From positions 1 to 64,000 of the forward strand of contig DAIEHI010000190.1 of NCBI GenBank assembly GCA_027355725.1: 64,000 bases of DNA. Direction: 5' to 3'. Within the stretch, counting starts at the first letter, position 1. Every line of letters begins with the position of its first letter. Shown piece by piece: positions 21,526 through 33,888 of the stretch. The position numbers were made by a program, and so were the translations under genes. The DNA is from Acidimicrobiaceae bacterium. GTDB taxonomy: Bacteria > Actinomycetota > Acidimicrobiia > Acidimicrobiales > RAAP-2. The notes below the pieces were generated by a model. That model did no database searches. It saw nothing but the letters and a program-made list of their open reading frames with translations, and was not told the origin of the DNA.

Positions 21526-22707
21526 GTGACCGAGAACGAGTTCATGTCCGCCCCCAACGAACTTGGTCATTTTGGTTCCTTCGGCGGACGCTTCGTTCCA
21601 GAAGCGCTGATGCCCGCGTGTCTCGAACTCGAGACCGCCTTCGTCGAGGCGTGGGCTGATCCAACGTTCACTGCGCAGTACCAGAGGGTGCTGCGCGAGT
21701 TCGCGGGCCGTCCGACACCCGTCACGCCACTTCGCAGACTGTCCGCGCAACTCGGCATTGAGCTCTACGCCAAGCGCGAGGACCTCGCTCACACCGGTTC
21801 GCACAAGATCAACAATGTGATCGGCCAGACACTGCTCACCAAGCGCATGGGTAAGCGTCGCGTCATCGCAGAGACTGGAGCGGGCCAGCACGGCGTGGCC
21901 ACCGCCACAGCGTGCGCTCAGATGGGACTCGAATGCACTGTCTATATGGGAGAGATCGACACTGAACGTCAGGCGCTCAATGTCTTTCGAATGGAGCTAC
22001 TCGGCGCGACCGTCGTGCCGGTGACCTCAGGCAGTCGAACGCTCAAAGATGCGGTTAACGAGGCGATGCGTGAGTGGGTGACCTGTGTCGAGGATACGCA
22101 TTACTGCTTGGGCTCGGTCATGGGGCCTCATCCGTTTCCGTGGATGGTGCGCGAGATGCAGAGCATCATTGGCCACGAGGCCGCTGCACAGTTGAACGAC
22201 CTCGGCGTCACGACGCCGGACGTAGTTGTTGCGTGCGTGGGCGGAGGCTCGAACGCCGCGGGCGTGTTTGCCGGCTTCGCCAACACGACCGCCCGTCTCG
22301 TGGGCGTCGAGGCCGCCGGTGGGAGCGCCGTTGGTAAGGGTTCGCCGGGGGTCTTGCACGGCATGCGTTCACTGCTGATGCAAGATGAATTTGGCCAGAT
22401 CGAAGAGGCGTACTCGATCTCGGCAGGTTTGGACTATCCCGGCATTGGCCCAGAACACGCATACCTCGCTGACATTGGACGTGCGCACTATTTTGCCATC
22501 AGTGACGAAGAGGTCATAGGGGCGCTCGAGGTTCTGAGCCTCACTGAAGGCATCATTCCCGCGCTCGAGACGGCGCACGCGGTCGCGTGGATCCTAAAAG
22601 AGGTCGGTCGCGAGATTCCCTTGGGTTCAAAAGTCCTCTTGAATTTGTCTGGTCGCGGTGACAAGGACGTGGCACAAGTCCGCGAGATGTTGCGGGGCCA
22701 AGGATGA
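21526..22707 (+). CDS. trpB: tryptophan synthase beta chain
   Basis: PLP enzyme joining indole and serine. 393 residues with [13 protein letters not shown], the PLP lysine in [23 protein letters not shown] and [13 protein letters not shown] use GTG 21526, which has AAGGAG eight bases upstream, in preference to an upstream TTG in the same frame. It overlaps trpA by four bases. Confidence 0.96.
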   Translation: MTENEFMSAPNELGHFGSFGGRFVPEALMPACLELETAFVEAWADPTFTAQYQRVLREFAGRPTPVTPLRRLSAQLGIELYAKREDLAHTGSHKINNVIGQTLLTKRMGKRRVIAETGAGQHGVATATACAQMGLECTVYMGEIDTERQALNVFRMELLGATVVPVTSGSRTLKDAVNEAMREWVTCVEDTHYCLGSVMGPHPFPWMVREMQSIIGHEAAAQLNDLGVTTPDVVVACVGGGSNAAGVFAGFANTTARLVGVEAAGGSAVGKGSPGVLHGMRSLLMQDEFGQIEEAYSISAGLDYPGIGPEHAYLADIGRAHYFAISDEEVIGALEVLSLTEGIIPALETAHAVAWILKEVGREIPLGSKVLLNLSGRGDKDVAQVREMLRGQG

Positions 22708-23471
22708 CGAGTCTCGAGAAATACCTGCGCGAGCTTCGATCTTCGGGACGTAAGGCCCTCGTACCGTACTTCGTCGCGGGCGTCACGCCCGATTGGATCA
22801 CTTACATTGAGGCAGCAGCGCACGCTGGTGCGGATGCGATCGAGATAGGCATCCCGTTCTCGGACCCAATGATGGACGGTGTCGTCATTCAAGAAGCTGC
22901 TTTACGTGCCCTTGATGCGGGAACAAACCTCGATTCGATCAGCGCTGACCTCTCGGCGCTCACTGCATCGGTTCCACTCATTGCCATGACGTATTACAAC
23001 ATCTTTCACCATTACGGCGTCGAGCGGGCGGCCGGCAAACTTCAATCGAGCGGTATCACGGGCGCGATTGTGCCGGACTTGCCGCTCGAAGAGGGTGCCG
23101 AATGGTTCGCCGCCTGTGCAACCCACGACGTTGCATCGATTCTCCTCGTAGCACCCTCGACGCCAAATGATCGGGTGGCACGGATTACCAGCGCAACCCA
23201 AGGCTTCTGCTACGCCAGCGCGCGAATGGCGGTCACCGGCCGATCCTCTGACGGTGGCGAAGGGGGTCGCGTGGTTGAACGCATTCGCCAAACCAGTGAC
23301 ATCCCGGCCTACATTGGCATTGGCATCACCAGTCCGAGCCAAGCCCACGATGCCAGCATGGCCGGTGACGGCGTCATTGTTGGATCGGTGCTCGTCCAGG
23401 CTGTCCTCGATGGTGCCAGCGCGTCAGAGATCGAACTCATGGTGCGACAATTCCGACTCGCGATTGACTGA
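22704..23471 (+). CDS. trpA: tryptophan synthase alpha chain
   Basis: Cleaves indole-3-glycerol phosphate to indole for TrpB. 255 residues; visible motifs are [18 protein letters not shown] (catalytic Glu and Asp), [11 protein letters not shown] and the C-terminal [16 protein letters not shown] phosphate site. It ends the operon; the following 191 bases have no gene and no obvious terminator. Confidence 0.95.
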   Translation: MTSLEKYLRELRSSGRKALVPYFVAGVTPDWITYIEAAAHAGADAIEIGIPFSDPMMDGVVIQEAALRALDAGTNLDSISADLSALTASVPLIAMTYYNIFHHYGVERAAGKLQSSGITGAIVPDLPLEEGAEWFAACATHDVASILLVAPSTPNDRVARITSATQGFCYASARMAVTGRSSDGGEGGRVVERIRQTSDIPAYIGIGITSPSQAHDASMAGDGVIVGSVLVQAVLDGASASEIELMVRQFRLAID

Positions 23472-23662
23472 ACCGCGATGAGTGGTCCCGGCCATCGAGT
23501 TTGTCCGCGCCCTTAGACGCCCATTATCGAGACGGTCACTCCACGTGCAGCTGTGGACAAAATTCCGACAAATGCCACGCCGAACCATTTCTGGGGTGTT
23601 AAATCATATGTGGGACGCCAACCCGGCGACTTGAAGTAATCCAATTTTGGGGGGTTTCAATA

Positions 23663-24232
23663 ATGTCTGAACAGAAAATCGCGGATCCGGGTCCATTAGG
23701 ACTTGCCGGATTCGCAATGACGACGTTCTGTCTGAGCACAGCGAACGCCAACCTATGGAAGGGTGCGGGCATCACCGCCGCGTTGGCCCTTGCGGTTATA
23801 TATGGTGGGTTCGCGCAGTTGCTCGCAGGCATGTGGGAGTTTGTGCGTAAGAACACCTTTGGTGCCTTGGCATTCACCTCATATGGCGCATTCTGGATCG
23901 GCTTGTACATATTGCTGAAGGTTCCAGCGGTTTCGTCTGGAATCGCAACCGACACGGTGGGCATTTACCTGCTGGCCTGGACAATCTTCACGCTCTACAT
24001 GACCATTGCAGCATTCAAGACCAGCGGAGCAGTACTTGCGGTCTTCATTGTCTTGTTGGTGACGTTCGTATTCTTGACCATTGGTGCCTGGGGTGCTGGT
24101 CACACCACCATGACCCACATCGGTGGTTGGCTTGGCATCTTGACCGCGATTTTGGCCTGGTACGCATCAGCGGCCGGAGTAATTAATGAAACTCACGGAA
24201 AAGTGGTGCTTCCGGTCTGGCCACTCGGCTAA
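23663..24232 (+). CDS. satP: acetate uptake transporter, SatP/YaaH family
   Basis: Six-helix membrane protein of the GPR1/FUN34/YaaH family, importing acetate or other short carboxylates. The family N-terminal motif appears as DPGPLGLAGFAMTT, followed by six hydrophobic segments through 189 residues, including FAQLLAGMWEFVRKNTFGALAFTSYGAFW. A GGGGGG ribosome site lies shortly before the ATG, so this gene has a leader. A strong hairpin follows, then acetyl-CoA synthetase, consistent with an acetate-assimilation module with two separate transcripts. Confidence 0.9.
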   Translation: MSEQKIADPGPLGLAGFAMTTFCLSTANANLWKGAGITAALALAVIYGGFAQLLAGMWEFVRKNTFGALAFTSYGAFWIGLYILLKVPAVSSGIATDTVGIYLLAWTIFTLYMTIAAFKTSGAVLAVFIVLLVTFVFLTIGAWGAGHTTMTHIGGWLGILTAILAWYASAAGVINETHGKVVLPVWPLG

Positions 24233-24269
24233 GGTACATGTCACTGGTGTCTTGACACCGGACCCAACC

Positions 24270-24308
24270 GCCAACAGCGCCCCGGCCACAAGCTAGGGCG
24301 CTGTTGGC
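24270..24308 (+). terminator. hairpin terminator after satP
   Basis: Arms GCCAACAGCGCCC and GGGCGCTGTTGGC pair over 13 bases with a 13-base loop, followed by ATTTTGGG. It is GC-rich with a short T run, so probably an intrinsic terminator. Confidence 0.7.
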
Positions 24309-24381
24309 ATTTTGGGCCACTAGAGAACGCAATCGCAACGACTATTGAAAAGTAGTAGAAGTTAGTGCAGTCTATTTTTGT

Positions 24382-24401
24382 CTCGCAGCAGAGGCTGCGA
24401 G
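24382..24401 (+). promoter_or_regulatory. perfect inverted repeat just before the acs ribosome site
   Basis: CTCGCAGC-AGAG-GCTGCGAG: two exact 8-base arms and a 4-base loop, ending 21 bases before the acs ATG and preceded by a T-rich run. It could be an RNA hairpin in the leader or a protein operator. Confidence 0.4.
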
Positions 24402-24422
24402 CTTGTCTGAGTGGGGGACCGA

Positions 24423-26393
<1,971 letters not shown>

Positions 26394-26411
26394 CACTCAC
26401 GCGTCAAGAGC

Positions 26412-26451
26412 AATGACTACTGCCCGCGCTTTGGCGCGGGCAGTAGTCATT
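26412..26451. terminator. bidirectional hairpin between acs and the convergent oxidoreductase gene
   Basis: AATGACTACTGCCCGCGC pairs perfectly with its complement over 18 bases around a TTTG loop. It reaches the stop codon of the minus-strand gene. There is no long T run on either side, though the stem ends in A/T pairs that give short U stretches in both directions. Confidence 0.75.
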
Positions 26452-27862
26452 ATGAGTCGAAACCGAGCCCGAAGAGGTCCAGCAATTTGAGCCACAGATT
26501 GCGCTTCCCCTCACGTGCGTCCGCTTTCTTGATGGCCGCCTGGGTCAAACGAATGAAGATCCAACGAAAGGGTTCTGGGGGGAAGGGGAGCGGCTTTTTT
26601 TGCACCATAGAGAGGGCCGTTCGCTCCGTCTGCAATCCATCCAGGAGGTCGAGCATCGTCGCGGCCCCAAATCGCGTCGAGGCCACCCCAAGACCAGTGA
26701 ACCCCAGCACGTAGGCAACCTTGCCCCGGTGCGAAGTTCCCCAGAACGGTGAGAATCTCGTGCAGGTATCTATCGCGCCACCCCACGCGTGGGTGAACTT
26801 AATGCCAGCCAATTGAGGGAATGTCTTCAAGAAGTGTGCCGCAAGCGTCGCGTAGGTTTCGGCGTTGAACTCGTAATTGCGCTGGACTTTGCCTCGAAAG
26901 TTGTAGATCGCATCGTAGCCACCCCACAAGATTGACCCGTCTTGGGTGAGCCGGTAGTAGTGGAACTGATTACCCGAATCGGCAATGCCTTCTCGTCCGC
27001 GCCAACCAATGCTTTCCAGCTGCTCGGGCGTGAGCGGCTCGGTCACGATCTGATAGTCAAAGACCGGCACCACGTACTTGCGCGCTTTTCGCACGAGCGA
27101 GGGAAAGACGTTGGTCGCCAACGCCACGCGCCCAGCCGTGACTGCACCATAGGGGGTGTGTACACGCACTGCATCATCCACGTCTTCGAGCCATTCGACC
27201 TTTGAATTCTCAAAGATTTTCACCCCGAGTGAGAGACACGCCTTCTCTAAGCCCCATACGAGGCGAGCGGGGTCAACAAGTGCGGTGCCGTCGCTGTCGT
27301 AGAGGGCTCCGACGTAGAGGGGGGAGTGCACACGGTCCTGCACTTCTTGTTGACTGAGCACGACGACATTGTCACCCATTTCATTTCGAAGGCGTGCTTC
27401 TTCGGCCATGTCGGTGAACTGCCATGGTGCGACCGCGACGCGCAGTTCACCTGTGCGTTCCCAATCGCACTCGATGTCATAGCGGCGAACCGTTTCCTCG
27501 ATCTGGTCGAGGTTCTCACGTCCGAGTCGTTCGATGGTCGCCATTTCGTGCGCGAAGCGTGCCATCCCATTGGCAAAACCGTGGGTCAGTGACGCCGAAC
27601 AAAAGCCGCCATTTCTCCCCGAGGCACCGGCACCGGTCTCGTATTGCTCGACCACCACAACCGAACGGTCCGGATCTCGCTCTTTTGCGAGCAGTGCAGT
27701 CCACAAGCCGGTGTAGCCAGCCCCGATCACACATAGATCCGCTCCGATGTCGCCAATCAGCGCTGAATGTGACGCGGGTTCGAGCGGATCTGAATCAAGC
27801 CACCACAACTCTGGCTGCAAGTCAGCAAGGTGGCGTAAGACGAAGGGATCCTTCTTCTCCAT
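26450..27862 (-). CDS. FAD-dependent oxidoreductase, DAO family
   Basis: Flavoprotein that probably oxidises an amino acid or amine. The dinucleotide-binding motif DLCVIGAGYTGLWTALLA lies at about residues 40-57, followed by GAGASGRNGGF, which is typical of gamma-glutamylputrescine oxidase-like and glycine oxidase-like enzymes, and the C-terminal GFTGLGVASTRFGAATM. I use ATG 27862 (470 residues); a TTG five codons upstream is possible. The substrate is not predictable from sequence or neighbours. Confidence 0.8.
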   Translation of the reverse strand: MEKKDPFVLRHLADLQPELWWLDSDPLEPASHSALIGDIGADLCVIGAGYTGLWTALLAKERDPDRSVVVVEQYETGAGASGRNGGFCSASLTHGFANGMARFAHEMATIERLGRENLDQIEETVRRYDIECDWERTGELRVAVAPWQFTDMAEEARLRNEMGDNVVVLSQQEVQDRVHSPLYVGALYDSDGTALVDPARLVWGLEKACLSLGVKIFENSKVEWLEDVDDAVRVHTPYGAVTAGRVALATNVFPSLVRKARKYVVPVFDYQIVTEPLTPEQLESIGWRGREGIADSGNQFHYYRLTQDGSILWGGYDAIYNFRGKVQRNYEFNAETYATLAAHFLKTFPQLAGIKFTHAWGGAIDTCTRFSPFWGTSHRGKVAYVLGFTGLGVASTRFGAATMLDLLDGLQTERTALSMVQKKPLPFPPEPFRWIFIRLTQAAIKKADAREGKRNLWLKLLDLFGLGFDS

Positions 27863-27995
27863 ACTGTGTCCAACCAACGGCTGGAATCACCCTCTCTTGG
27901 TATTTCTCTTTTCGCGCCTTTTCAATCGCGAACGCCGGTTCTCAGGCCGACCTTTAGGAGTCCATTCTACCGGGAGCCCTCGTCGCAGGTGGTCT

Positions 27996-29066
27996 CTAGG
28001 CGTGGAGGGTTCGCGCCCGTTCAAATTGGGGTGGCCAGGGGATAATGTCGCCCAATTCCTCAGCGGCATGCAGGGCCCAGCGCGGATTTCGCAACATCGC
28101 TCGGGCCATCATCGTGGCATCTGCCTGGCCGGAATCGAGTATTCCCTCGGCCTGAAGCAGCTCGGTGATGAGACCGACGGTACTGGTAGGGACGTTCACC
28201 TCGTTTCTGATGCGCTCCGAGAACGCCACCTGGTAACCAGGCCCGAGGGGAATCGAGACACCGGCGATGTTCCCTCCCGACGAGACGTCAATAAGGTCAA
28301 CACCCATTGTCTTGAGCACACGCGACAGTTGGACCGACTCCTCAATATCCCATCCGCCCTGGGCGTAATCGGTCGCCGAAATCCTGACGAACAGTGGCAT
28401 GGCCGGCGAGATCGCCTCACGTACGGCGTCAACCACCTCACAGAGGAAACGGATCCGATTCTCGAAAGTGCCGCCGTAGACATCAGTGCGCTGATTGGAA
28501 AGAGGGGAGAGGAACTGGTGGAGGAGATAACCGTGCGCGGCGTGGATCTCTACCACGTCGAACCCCGCAGCTGACGCCCTACGAGCGCTGTCAGCGAAGG
28601 ACTCCACCAACTCCGCAATCTGTGCGCTCGAGAGTTGGCGAGGGACGGGGTAGCCCTCGAACGCTATTGGACTTGGCGCAACCGTTGTCCAACCCCCCTC
28701 ATCGGGTGTTGCGAACACGTGATCTTCCCATGGCGCCATCGTGGAACCCTTGCGCCCCGCATGCGCCAACTGAATGCCAATCTTGGTGCCTTGGGAATGA
28801 GCAAAGCGTGTCACCCGTGACCATGCTTCGGTCTGCTCCTCACTCCAAAGTCCCGGGCAGTGAATGGAAATCCGTCCCTCAGGTGTGACCGCAGAGGCCT
28901 CAGCCATAATGAGACCGGCACCACCGGTCGCGAATGCACCGAGATGCACCAGGTGCCAATCGCCAATCACACCATCTTTGGCCGAGTACTGACACATTGA
29001 ACTGACCCAGGCGCGATTCGAGAAGTTGACTTCGCGCAAGCTAAGGGGGCTGAAGAGCTGTGACAT
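27996..29066 (-). CDS. NADH:flavin oxidoreductase, old yellow enzyme (YqjM class)
   Basis: FMN enzyme reducing activated alkenes. 356 residues. It has the class-specific cysteine in SSMCQYSAKDG, the substrate-binding histidine pair in HAAHGYLLHQFLSPLSN and the FMN phosphate site late in the barrel. AGGA stands six bases before ATG 29066; another in-frame ATG lies two codons upstream. A possible -10 (TAAATT) is at about 29099-29104. The physiological substrate is unknown. Confidence 0.88.
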   Translation of the reverse strand: MSQLFSPLSLREVNFSNRAWVSSMCQYSAKDGVIGDWHLVHLGAFATGGAGLIMAEASAVTPEGRISIHCPGLWSEEQTEAWSRVTRFAHSQGTKIGIQLAHAGRKGSTMAPWEDHVFATPDEGGWTTVAPSPIAFEGYPVPRQLSSAQIAELVESFADSARRASAAGFDVVEIHAAHGYLLHQFLSPLSNQRTDVYGGTFENRIRFLCEVVDAVREAISPAMPLFVRISATDYAQGGWDIEESVQLSRVLKTMGVDLIDVSSGGNIAGVSIPLGPGYQVAFSERIRNEVNVPTSTVGLITELLQAEGILDSGQADATMMARAMLRNPRWALHAAEELGDIIPWPPQFERARTLHA

Positions 29067-29153
29067 GAACATTCCTAGATCTCGAGATGTCTTTTCAATT
29101 TAGTCGTGACCCATGACCGCCACGCCTGCGAAGAGCACACCATAGAGTCGTTC

Positions 29154-29159
29154 TACAAT
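29154..29159 (+). promoter_or_regulatory. candidate -10 box for the FAH-family gene
   Basis: TACAAT about 38 bases before ATG 29198, giving a leader that contains AAAGG. A matching -35 is not clear. Confidence 0.4.
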
Positions 29160-29197
29160 CGTTGACTCACCATAGTTTCATCTCGAAAGGTCTACGA

Positions 29198-30052
29198 ATG
29201 CGTGTTGCGAATCTCAATGGGCGGGCCACCATAGTGACAAATGCGGGATGTGTTGATGTAGAGAGCGCTTCGCATGGTGCGTTCTCACATGAGGTAGGTC
29301 GAGTCATAGAACGACTGGACGAAGTGGTCGCATGGTTTGAAAAGACCTCACCGGCTGTGACCGAGACCACAACTCCCGATGAGGTCATGAGAGACCCACG
29401 ACTCGGACCCGCAGTCATTGCTCCAAGTCAAGTGTTCGCAATTGGCGTCAATTACCGGGCCCACGCGGCGGAAATGGGATTAACGCCGCCCACCACACCC
29501 ATGGTGTTCACAAAGTTCCCCTCTTCGATCACCAGTGCAAACGCGCAGGTCCCCATTCCTTCATCAACAACGGACTGGGAGGCGGAGCTCGTGGTGGTGA
29601 TCGGTGCGCGGGGCCGCAATGTGTCGTTGGAGAACGCCCTCAATCACGTTGCTGGCTACTGCGTGGGTCAAGATTTCAGTGATCGAGAACTGCAGATGCG
29701 AGGCACACCAGCCCAGTTCTCACTCGGTAAGTCGCATCAGAACTTCGCACCCATTGGTCCATGGATCACGAGTGCTGATGAGATTGACAACCCTAACGAC
29801 CTGCGCATCACGTGTGACATCAATGGTCACCGATACCAGGATTCGACAACTGGTGACATGGTCTTCAGCGTTCCCGAACTCGTCTCGTATCTCTCGACGA
29901 TTTGCGAGCTGCGCCCCGGAGACCTCATCTTCACTGGAAGCCCTCACGGCGTTGGCCAGGGGCAGCGTCCTGCAGTGTTCCTAAAGCCGACAGACGTCAT
30001 CGAGACCTCAATCTCAGGTCTGGGGTCGTTGCGAAATGTGGCCTGCGCTTAG
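29198..30052 (+). CDS. fumarylacetoacetate hydrolase family protein
   Basis: Metal-dependent C-C hydrolase or isomerase/decarboxylase fold. 284 residues with FAIGVNYRAHAAEMG, the metal ligand pattern DWEAELVVVIG and VAGYCVGQDFSDRELQ, then a GSPHGVGQG near the end. AAAGG precedes ATG 29198. The family covers acylpyruvases, oxaloacetate tautomerases and aromatic-degradation enzymes; no aromatic ring-cleavage genes are nearby, so a housekeeping role such as oxaloacetate tautomerase is plausible but unproven. Confidence 0.82.
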   Translation: MRVANLNGRATIVTNAGCVDVESASHGAFSHEVGRVIERLDEVVAWFEKTSPAVTETTTPDEVMRDPRLGPAVIAPSQVFAIGVNYRAHAAEMGLTPPTTPMVFTKFPSSITSANAQVPIPSSTTDWEAELVVVIGARGRNVSLENALNHVAGYCVGQDFSDRELQMRGTPAQFSLGKSHQNFAPIGPWITSADEIDNPNDLRITCDINGHRYQDSTTGDMVFSVPELVSYLSTICELRPGDLIFTGSPHGVGQGQRPAVFLKPTDVIETSISGLGSLRNVACA

Positions 30053-30200
30053 CCGTCGAACCAACGTGAGGGGCGCTCTTCTTGGGTCTCACGCTACTGT
30101 TTTCCCTGTTTAGGAACATCCTCAGGGACCTTTTGCCCTAGCACTCTCGAACTGGCGTCAGCCATACTGCTGAAGGGGCAGTTGGACGAGTGAGGTTGTG

Positions 30201-32498
30201 ATGGAATTTGTACGGTGGTTTAAAGACATTCGCCTTGCGGACAATCCACTCGTGGGCGGCAAGGGGGCGAATCTCGGTGAATTGACTGCGGCCAAATTGC
30301 CAGTGCCGCCGGGCTTTGTCGTCACGTCAGACGCGTATCGCTACGCCCTTGAGCATGCGGGCATTGGTGACGCTCTCGCCACACTCTTGAAGAGCGGCGA
30401 CAATTCGACCGCCGACCTCAAGAAACTCGCCGACGAGACCCAGCGTCTCATCCGTTCGATTACGTTGCCCGATGTGCTTGCGCGAACCATCGTCGAGGCC
30501 TATCACCAATTGGGTAAGGACTCATTCGTCGCGGTTCGATCCTCGGGTACCGGCGAAGATGCGGGAGACACATCTTTCGCTGGCATGAATGCGACCTTTA
30601 CCAACGTCGCCGGAGATGAACAGCTACTTCAAAAGGTCGTAGATTGTTGGGCTTCGTTGTACGGGGCTCGAGTCATCGCCTATCGACGCACCCGCGCAAT
30701 CTCTGACACGCCAGCCATGGGCGTGATCGTCCAACAGATGATCGCTTCAGAGCGCTCCGGGGTGATGTTCACTGCTGATCCCTCGACGGGGGACACCTCT
30801 CGCATTGTCATCGACGCCGCGTTCGGCCAAGGCGAAGTCGTCGTGAGTGGCGAAGTCGAATGCGACACTTACGTCATCAACAAATCGGGACCAACCATCG
30901 CCCAGGTTCGAGTGGGCGTTCAAGACTTCAAACTCGTGCGTGGTGCGAATGGGAATGATCAACACGTGGACCTGTCGCCAGAAGAGGGGGCGCAGCGCGT
31001 CTTGAGCGACGAACAAGCGCTGGAACTCGCGAGGCTGGGCCTGGCAACCGAGGCCCATTACGGCGCGCCTCAGGACACCGAATGGGCCATCAGCGAGGGC
31101 AAGTTGTACTTGGTGCAGGCTCGTCCGATCACGACGCTCGGCGCCAGTAAGACAACTGCTTCGCCGAGCGCGTCTGCGACGGTGCTACTCCAGGGATTGG
31201 CCGCATCGTCTGGACGAGCCTCTGGAAGGGTGAGGGTCCTCGAGAGTCCGGATCAAGGTGATGAACTGAAGGACGGCGAAATCCTCGTCGCGAGGATGAC
31301 CAGTCCTGACTGGGTACCGACGATGCGCCGCGCCGGGGCTTTGGTCACTGACGAGGGCGGCACGACCTGCCATGCGGCAATTGTGTCTCGCGAACTCGGT
31401 GTACCGTGCGTCGTTGGCGCACGCACGGCGACGAAGGTGCTTCGCACCGGCGAGTTGGTGACGGTTGATGGTGGCCTAGGCGAGGTCTACGCGGGCGAAA
31501 TCGCCTCGCCAGTGTCCACGACCACGGTCACTACTCAAAAGACCGTTCCGAACAGAGATGGCGTACCTAGTGCACGTCCCATAGCTACCCGGCTCTACGT
31601 CAACCTCGCGTTCGCCGACCATGCTGAGGAGGTTGCGGCGCTCGATGTGGACGGGGTCGGACTGTTGCGCGCGGAGTTCATGGTGACTGACGCACTCGGC
31701 GGGGTTCATCCGAAGTTGCTCATCGAGCGTGGAGAGCAACAGACATTCGTTGACAAGATGGCGTCTTCGCTGACCAGGATCACCTCCGCCTTCGGCAGTC
31801 GCCCCGTCGTCTATCGAAGCATCGATTTTCGAACCAATGAATTTTCGAATCTCGAGGGCGGTTCCAAGTACGAACCGCCTGAAGAGAACCCCATGATCGG
31901 CTACCGGGGTTGCTTTCGCTACGTGCACGATCCCGATGTGTTTCGCTTGGAATTGGAAGTGCTTGCCAAAGTCTTCGAAGAGACGCCAAACATAACCCTC
32001 ATGATCCCGTTCGTTCGAACCAAGTGGGAGTTGAGGGCCTGCCTCGACCTTGTTCATGAGAGCCAGCTGGGTGAGGAGATCCCCGTTTGGGTGATGGCGG
32101 AAGTGCCTTCCGTGGCGTATCGGATACCCGAATACGCGGACATGGGTATCTCTGGGGTGTCCATTGGCAGCAACGATCTCACCCAACTTATGTTGGGGGT
32201 TGATCGTGACTCTCAGACCTGCGCCGAGCTATTCGATGAATCCGACGAAGCAGTCCTCGACACCATTGAACGGATCATCACCCAAGGCAAGAAGGCTGGA
32301 ATCACCACGTCGTTGTGCGGTCAAGCTCCCTCGAATCATCCCGAATTCGCAGAGCATCTCGTACGATACGGCATCACGTCGATCTCGGTGAATCCCGACG
32401 CGGTGGATGCCGCACGGCGCGCTATTGAGCGAGCCGAATGGCGATTGTTGCTCGAAGGAGCGGACCCTGATCACCGGGGGATGACCGCTGGCAGATGA
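30201..32498 (+). CDS. ppsA: phosphoenolpyruvate synthase
   Basis: Makes PEP from pyruvate and ATP for gluconeogenesis. 765 residues in three parts: an N-terminal ATP-grasp region ([29 protein letters not shown]), the mobile phosphohistidine domain [21 protein letters not shown] with His 391, and the PEP-binding barrel with [15 protein letters not shown] and the catalytic cysteine in [15 protein letters not shown] is five bases before ATG 30201. With acs it would let the cell grow on acetate or pyruvate. Confidence 0.9.
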   Translation: MEFVRWFKDIRLADNPLVGGKGANLGELTAAKLPVPPGFVVTSDAYRYALEHAGIGDALATLLKSGDNSTADLKKLADETQRLIRSITLPDVLARTIVEAYHQLGKDSFVAVRSSGTGEDAGDTSFAGMNATFTNVAGDEQLLQKVVDCWASLYGARVIAYRRTRAISDTPAMGVIVQQMIASERSGVMFTADPSTGDTSRIVIDAAFGQGEVVVSGEVECDTYVINKSGPTIAQVRVGVQDFKLVRGANGNDQHVDLSPEEGAQRVLSDEQALELARLGLATEAHYGAPQDTEWAISEGKLYLVQARPITTLGASKTTASPSASATVLLQGLAASSGRASGRVRVLESPDQGDELKDGEILVARMTSPDWVPTMRRAGALVTDEGGTTCHAAIVSRELGVPCVVGARTATKVLRTGELVTVDGGLGEVYAGEIASPVSTTTVTTQKTVPNRDGVPSARPIATRLYVNLAFADHAEEVAALDVDGVGLLRAEFMVTDALGGVHPKLLIERGEQQTFVDKMASSLTRITSAFGSRPVVYRSIDFRTNEFSNLEGGSKYEPPEENPMIGYRGCFRYVHDPDVFRLELEVLAKVFEETPNITLMIPFVRTKWELRACLDLVHESQLGEEIPVWVMAEVPSVAYRIPEYADMGISGVSIGSNDLTQLMLGVDRDSQTCAELFDESDEAVLDTIERIITQGKKAGITTSLCGQAPSNHPEFAEHLVRYGITSISVNPDAVDAARRAIERAEWRLLLEGADPDHRGMTAGR

Positions 32499-32622
32499 AG
32501 AGTCGCACTCGCAGATTCGCACCTAGCTTTGACTGAGGGACGACTGCGGGGGAGCCTTCGTTCGATGCAAGTGGTTGCGGCGGTCTGGCTTTCGAGTCAC
32601 GTACAGAAAGGTCTGAGAATTC

Positions 32623-33870
32623 ATGAAGATGGTTAGTCCCTCTGAAATAGCGAGGTTGCTCGAATCCCTACCAGGGGCTGAGCCGCGCCTTGTTGTTTCG
32701 GGCAATTTCGCTACCCCTTGGGAACTTGTCAAGATTCTCGACAAGACCCTCAGCCGATGCAGGGCGTTTGTTATGAATCCCCAATCAGGTTGGCCACTGC
32801 GCGAGGGCTTCGTTACCGAAAGTCCCTTCGTTGGACCAGGCGTGCGTCACGACAGTTCCCTTGACTACCTGCCCATGCGGCTCTCGCTCGTTCCACGGCT
32901 GTTCGCATTCAACCGCCCCCCTGACGCGGTGCTGATTCACACCTCGACACCGCGCAACGGCAAAGTGTCGCTGGGCATTGAAGTCAACATCTTGCCTGCT
33001 GCGATTGAAGAGGTCCGGCGCCGCGGTGGTCTCGTCATTGCCCAAGTGAATGAGAACATGCCCTATACCAGGGGTGATGGTGAGCTCAATGTGGACATGG
33101 TCGATTTCGCCATCGAGGTCTCGTCGCCGCTACCGTCGCCATCTGATCGAGCTATTGATGATGACGCCAACACCATTGGCGAACACGTTGCTTCGCTCGC
33201 GAGTGATCACAGCACACTCCAGATGGGTATCGGTCAATTGCCCGACGCGGCGCTTGCGCACATGAAGGGCTTTCGAAATCTCAGTATCTGGTCCGAGTTG
33301 GTGAGCGATGGAGTGATGCATCTCGAGCAATCGGGCGCGCTTGATCGCTCACGGCAGATCGTGTCGACGTTTCTCTTTGGCACCCGCGAACTCTACGAAT
33401 GGGTCAACAACAATCCCCGAATTACGATGCTACGCACCGAGACCGCGAACGATCCGAGCCGTATTGCTGAACACCCCTCGATGCTCTCGATCAATACGGC
33501 TATTCAGGTCGACCTCTACGCTCAGGCCAACGCCAGCTACGTGCGCGGAAATATCTACTCCGGCTTCGGCGGCCAACCCGACTTCGTCAGCGGCGCGTTG
33601 CACTCCGCCGACGGTCAAGCGGTCCTCGCGCTGCGATCATGGCACGAGAAGACCGACACATCAAACATCGTTCCGCTGCTTAGAAATCCCGTGTGTTCGT
33701 TCCAACACTCAGTGGTCGTTACCGAACAGGGTTCTGCAAAACTCTTCGGCCGCAGTCAACGCGCCCAAGCAAGATTGTTGATCGAGCAGGCGGCGCACCC
33801 TCGAGCTCGTGACGAGCTCACTGAGGCGGCCATCAGTTTCGGCCTTGCACGCACAGAGCTGACGAGCTGA
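32623..33870 (+). CDS. acetyl-CoA hydrolase/transferase family CoA-transferase
   Basis: Moves CoA between short-chain acids, in the Cat1/4-hydroxybutyrate CoA-transferase family. 415 residues. Visible features are the N-terminal Rossmann-like half (VSGNFATPWELV), SLGIEVNILPAAIEE, the second-half glutamate expected to carry the covalent CoA ester (IWSELVSDGVMHL, Glu 225), and GGQPDFVSGALHSADG late on. AAAGG stands upstream of the ATG. The acyl specificity is open. It ends 18 bases from the convergent propionyl-CoA synthetase gene. Confidence 0.82.
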   Translation: MKMVSPSEIARLLESLPGAEPRLVVSGNFATPWELVKILDKTLSRCRAFVMNPQSGWPLREGFVTESPFVGPGVRHDSSLDYLPMRLSLVPRLFAFNRPPDAVLIHTSTPRNGKVSLGIEVNILPAAIEEVRRRGGLVIAQVNENMPYTRGDGELNVDMVDFAIEVSSPLPSPSDRAIDDDANTIGEHVASLASDHSTLQMGIGQLPDAALAHMKGFRNLSIWSELVSDGVMHLEQSGALDRSRQIVSTFLFGTRELYEWVNNNPRITMLRTETANDPSRIAEHPSMLSINTAIQVDLYAQANASYVRGNIYSGFGGQPDFVSGALHSADGQAVLALRSWHEKTDTSNIVPLLRNPVCSFQHSVVVTEQGSAKLFGRSQRAQARLLIEQAAHPRARDELTEAAISFGLARTELTS

Positions 33871-33888
33871 CGGACCCTCACTCAGGAT

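Noticed and set aside
30065-30093. CGTGAG...CTCACG hairpin followed by CTACTGTTTT after the FAH-family gene
   Set aside because: Only six base pairs and a 17-base loop; too weak to call a terminator.
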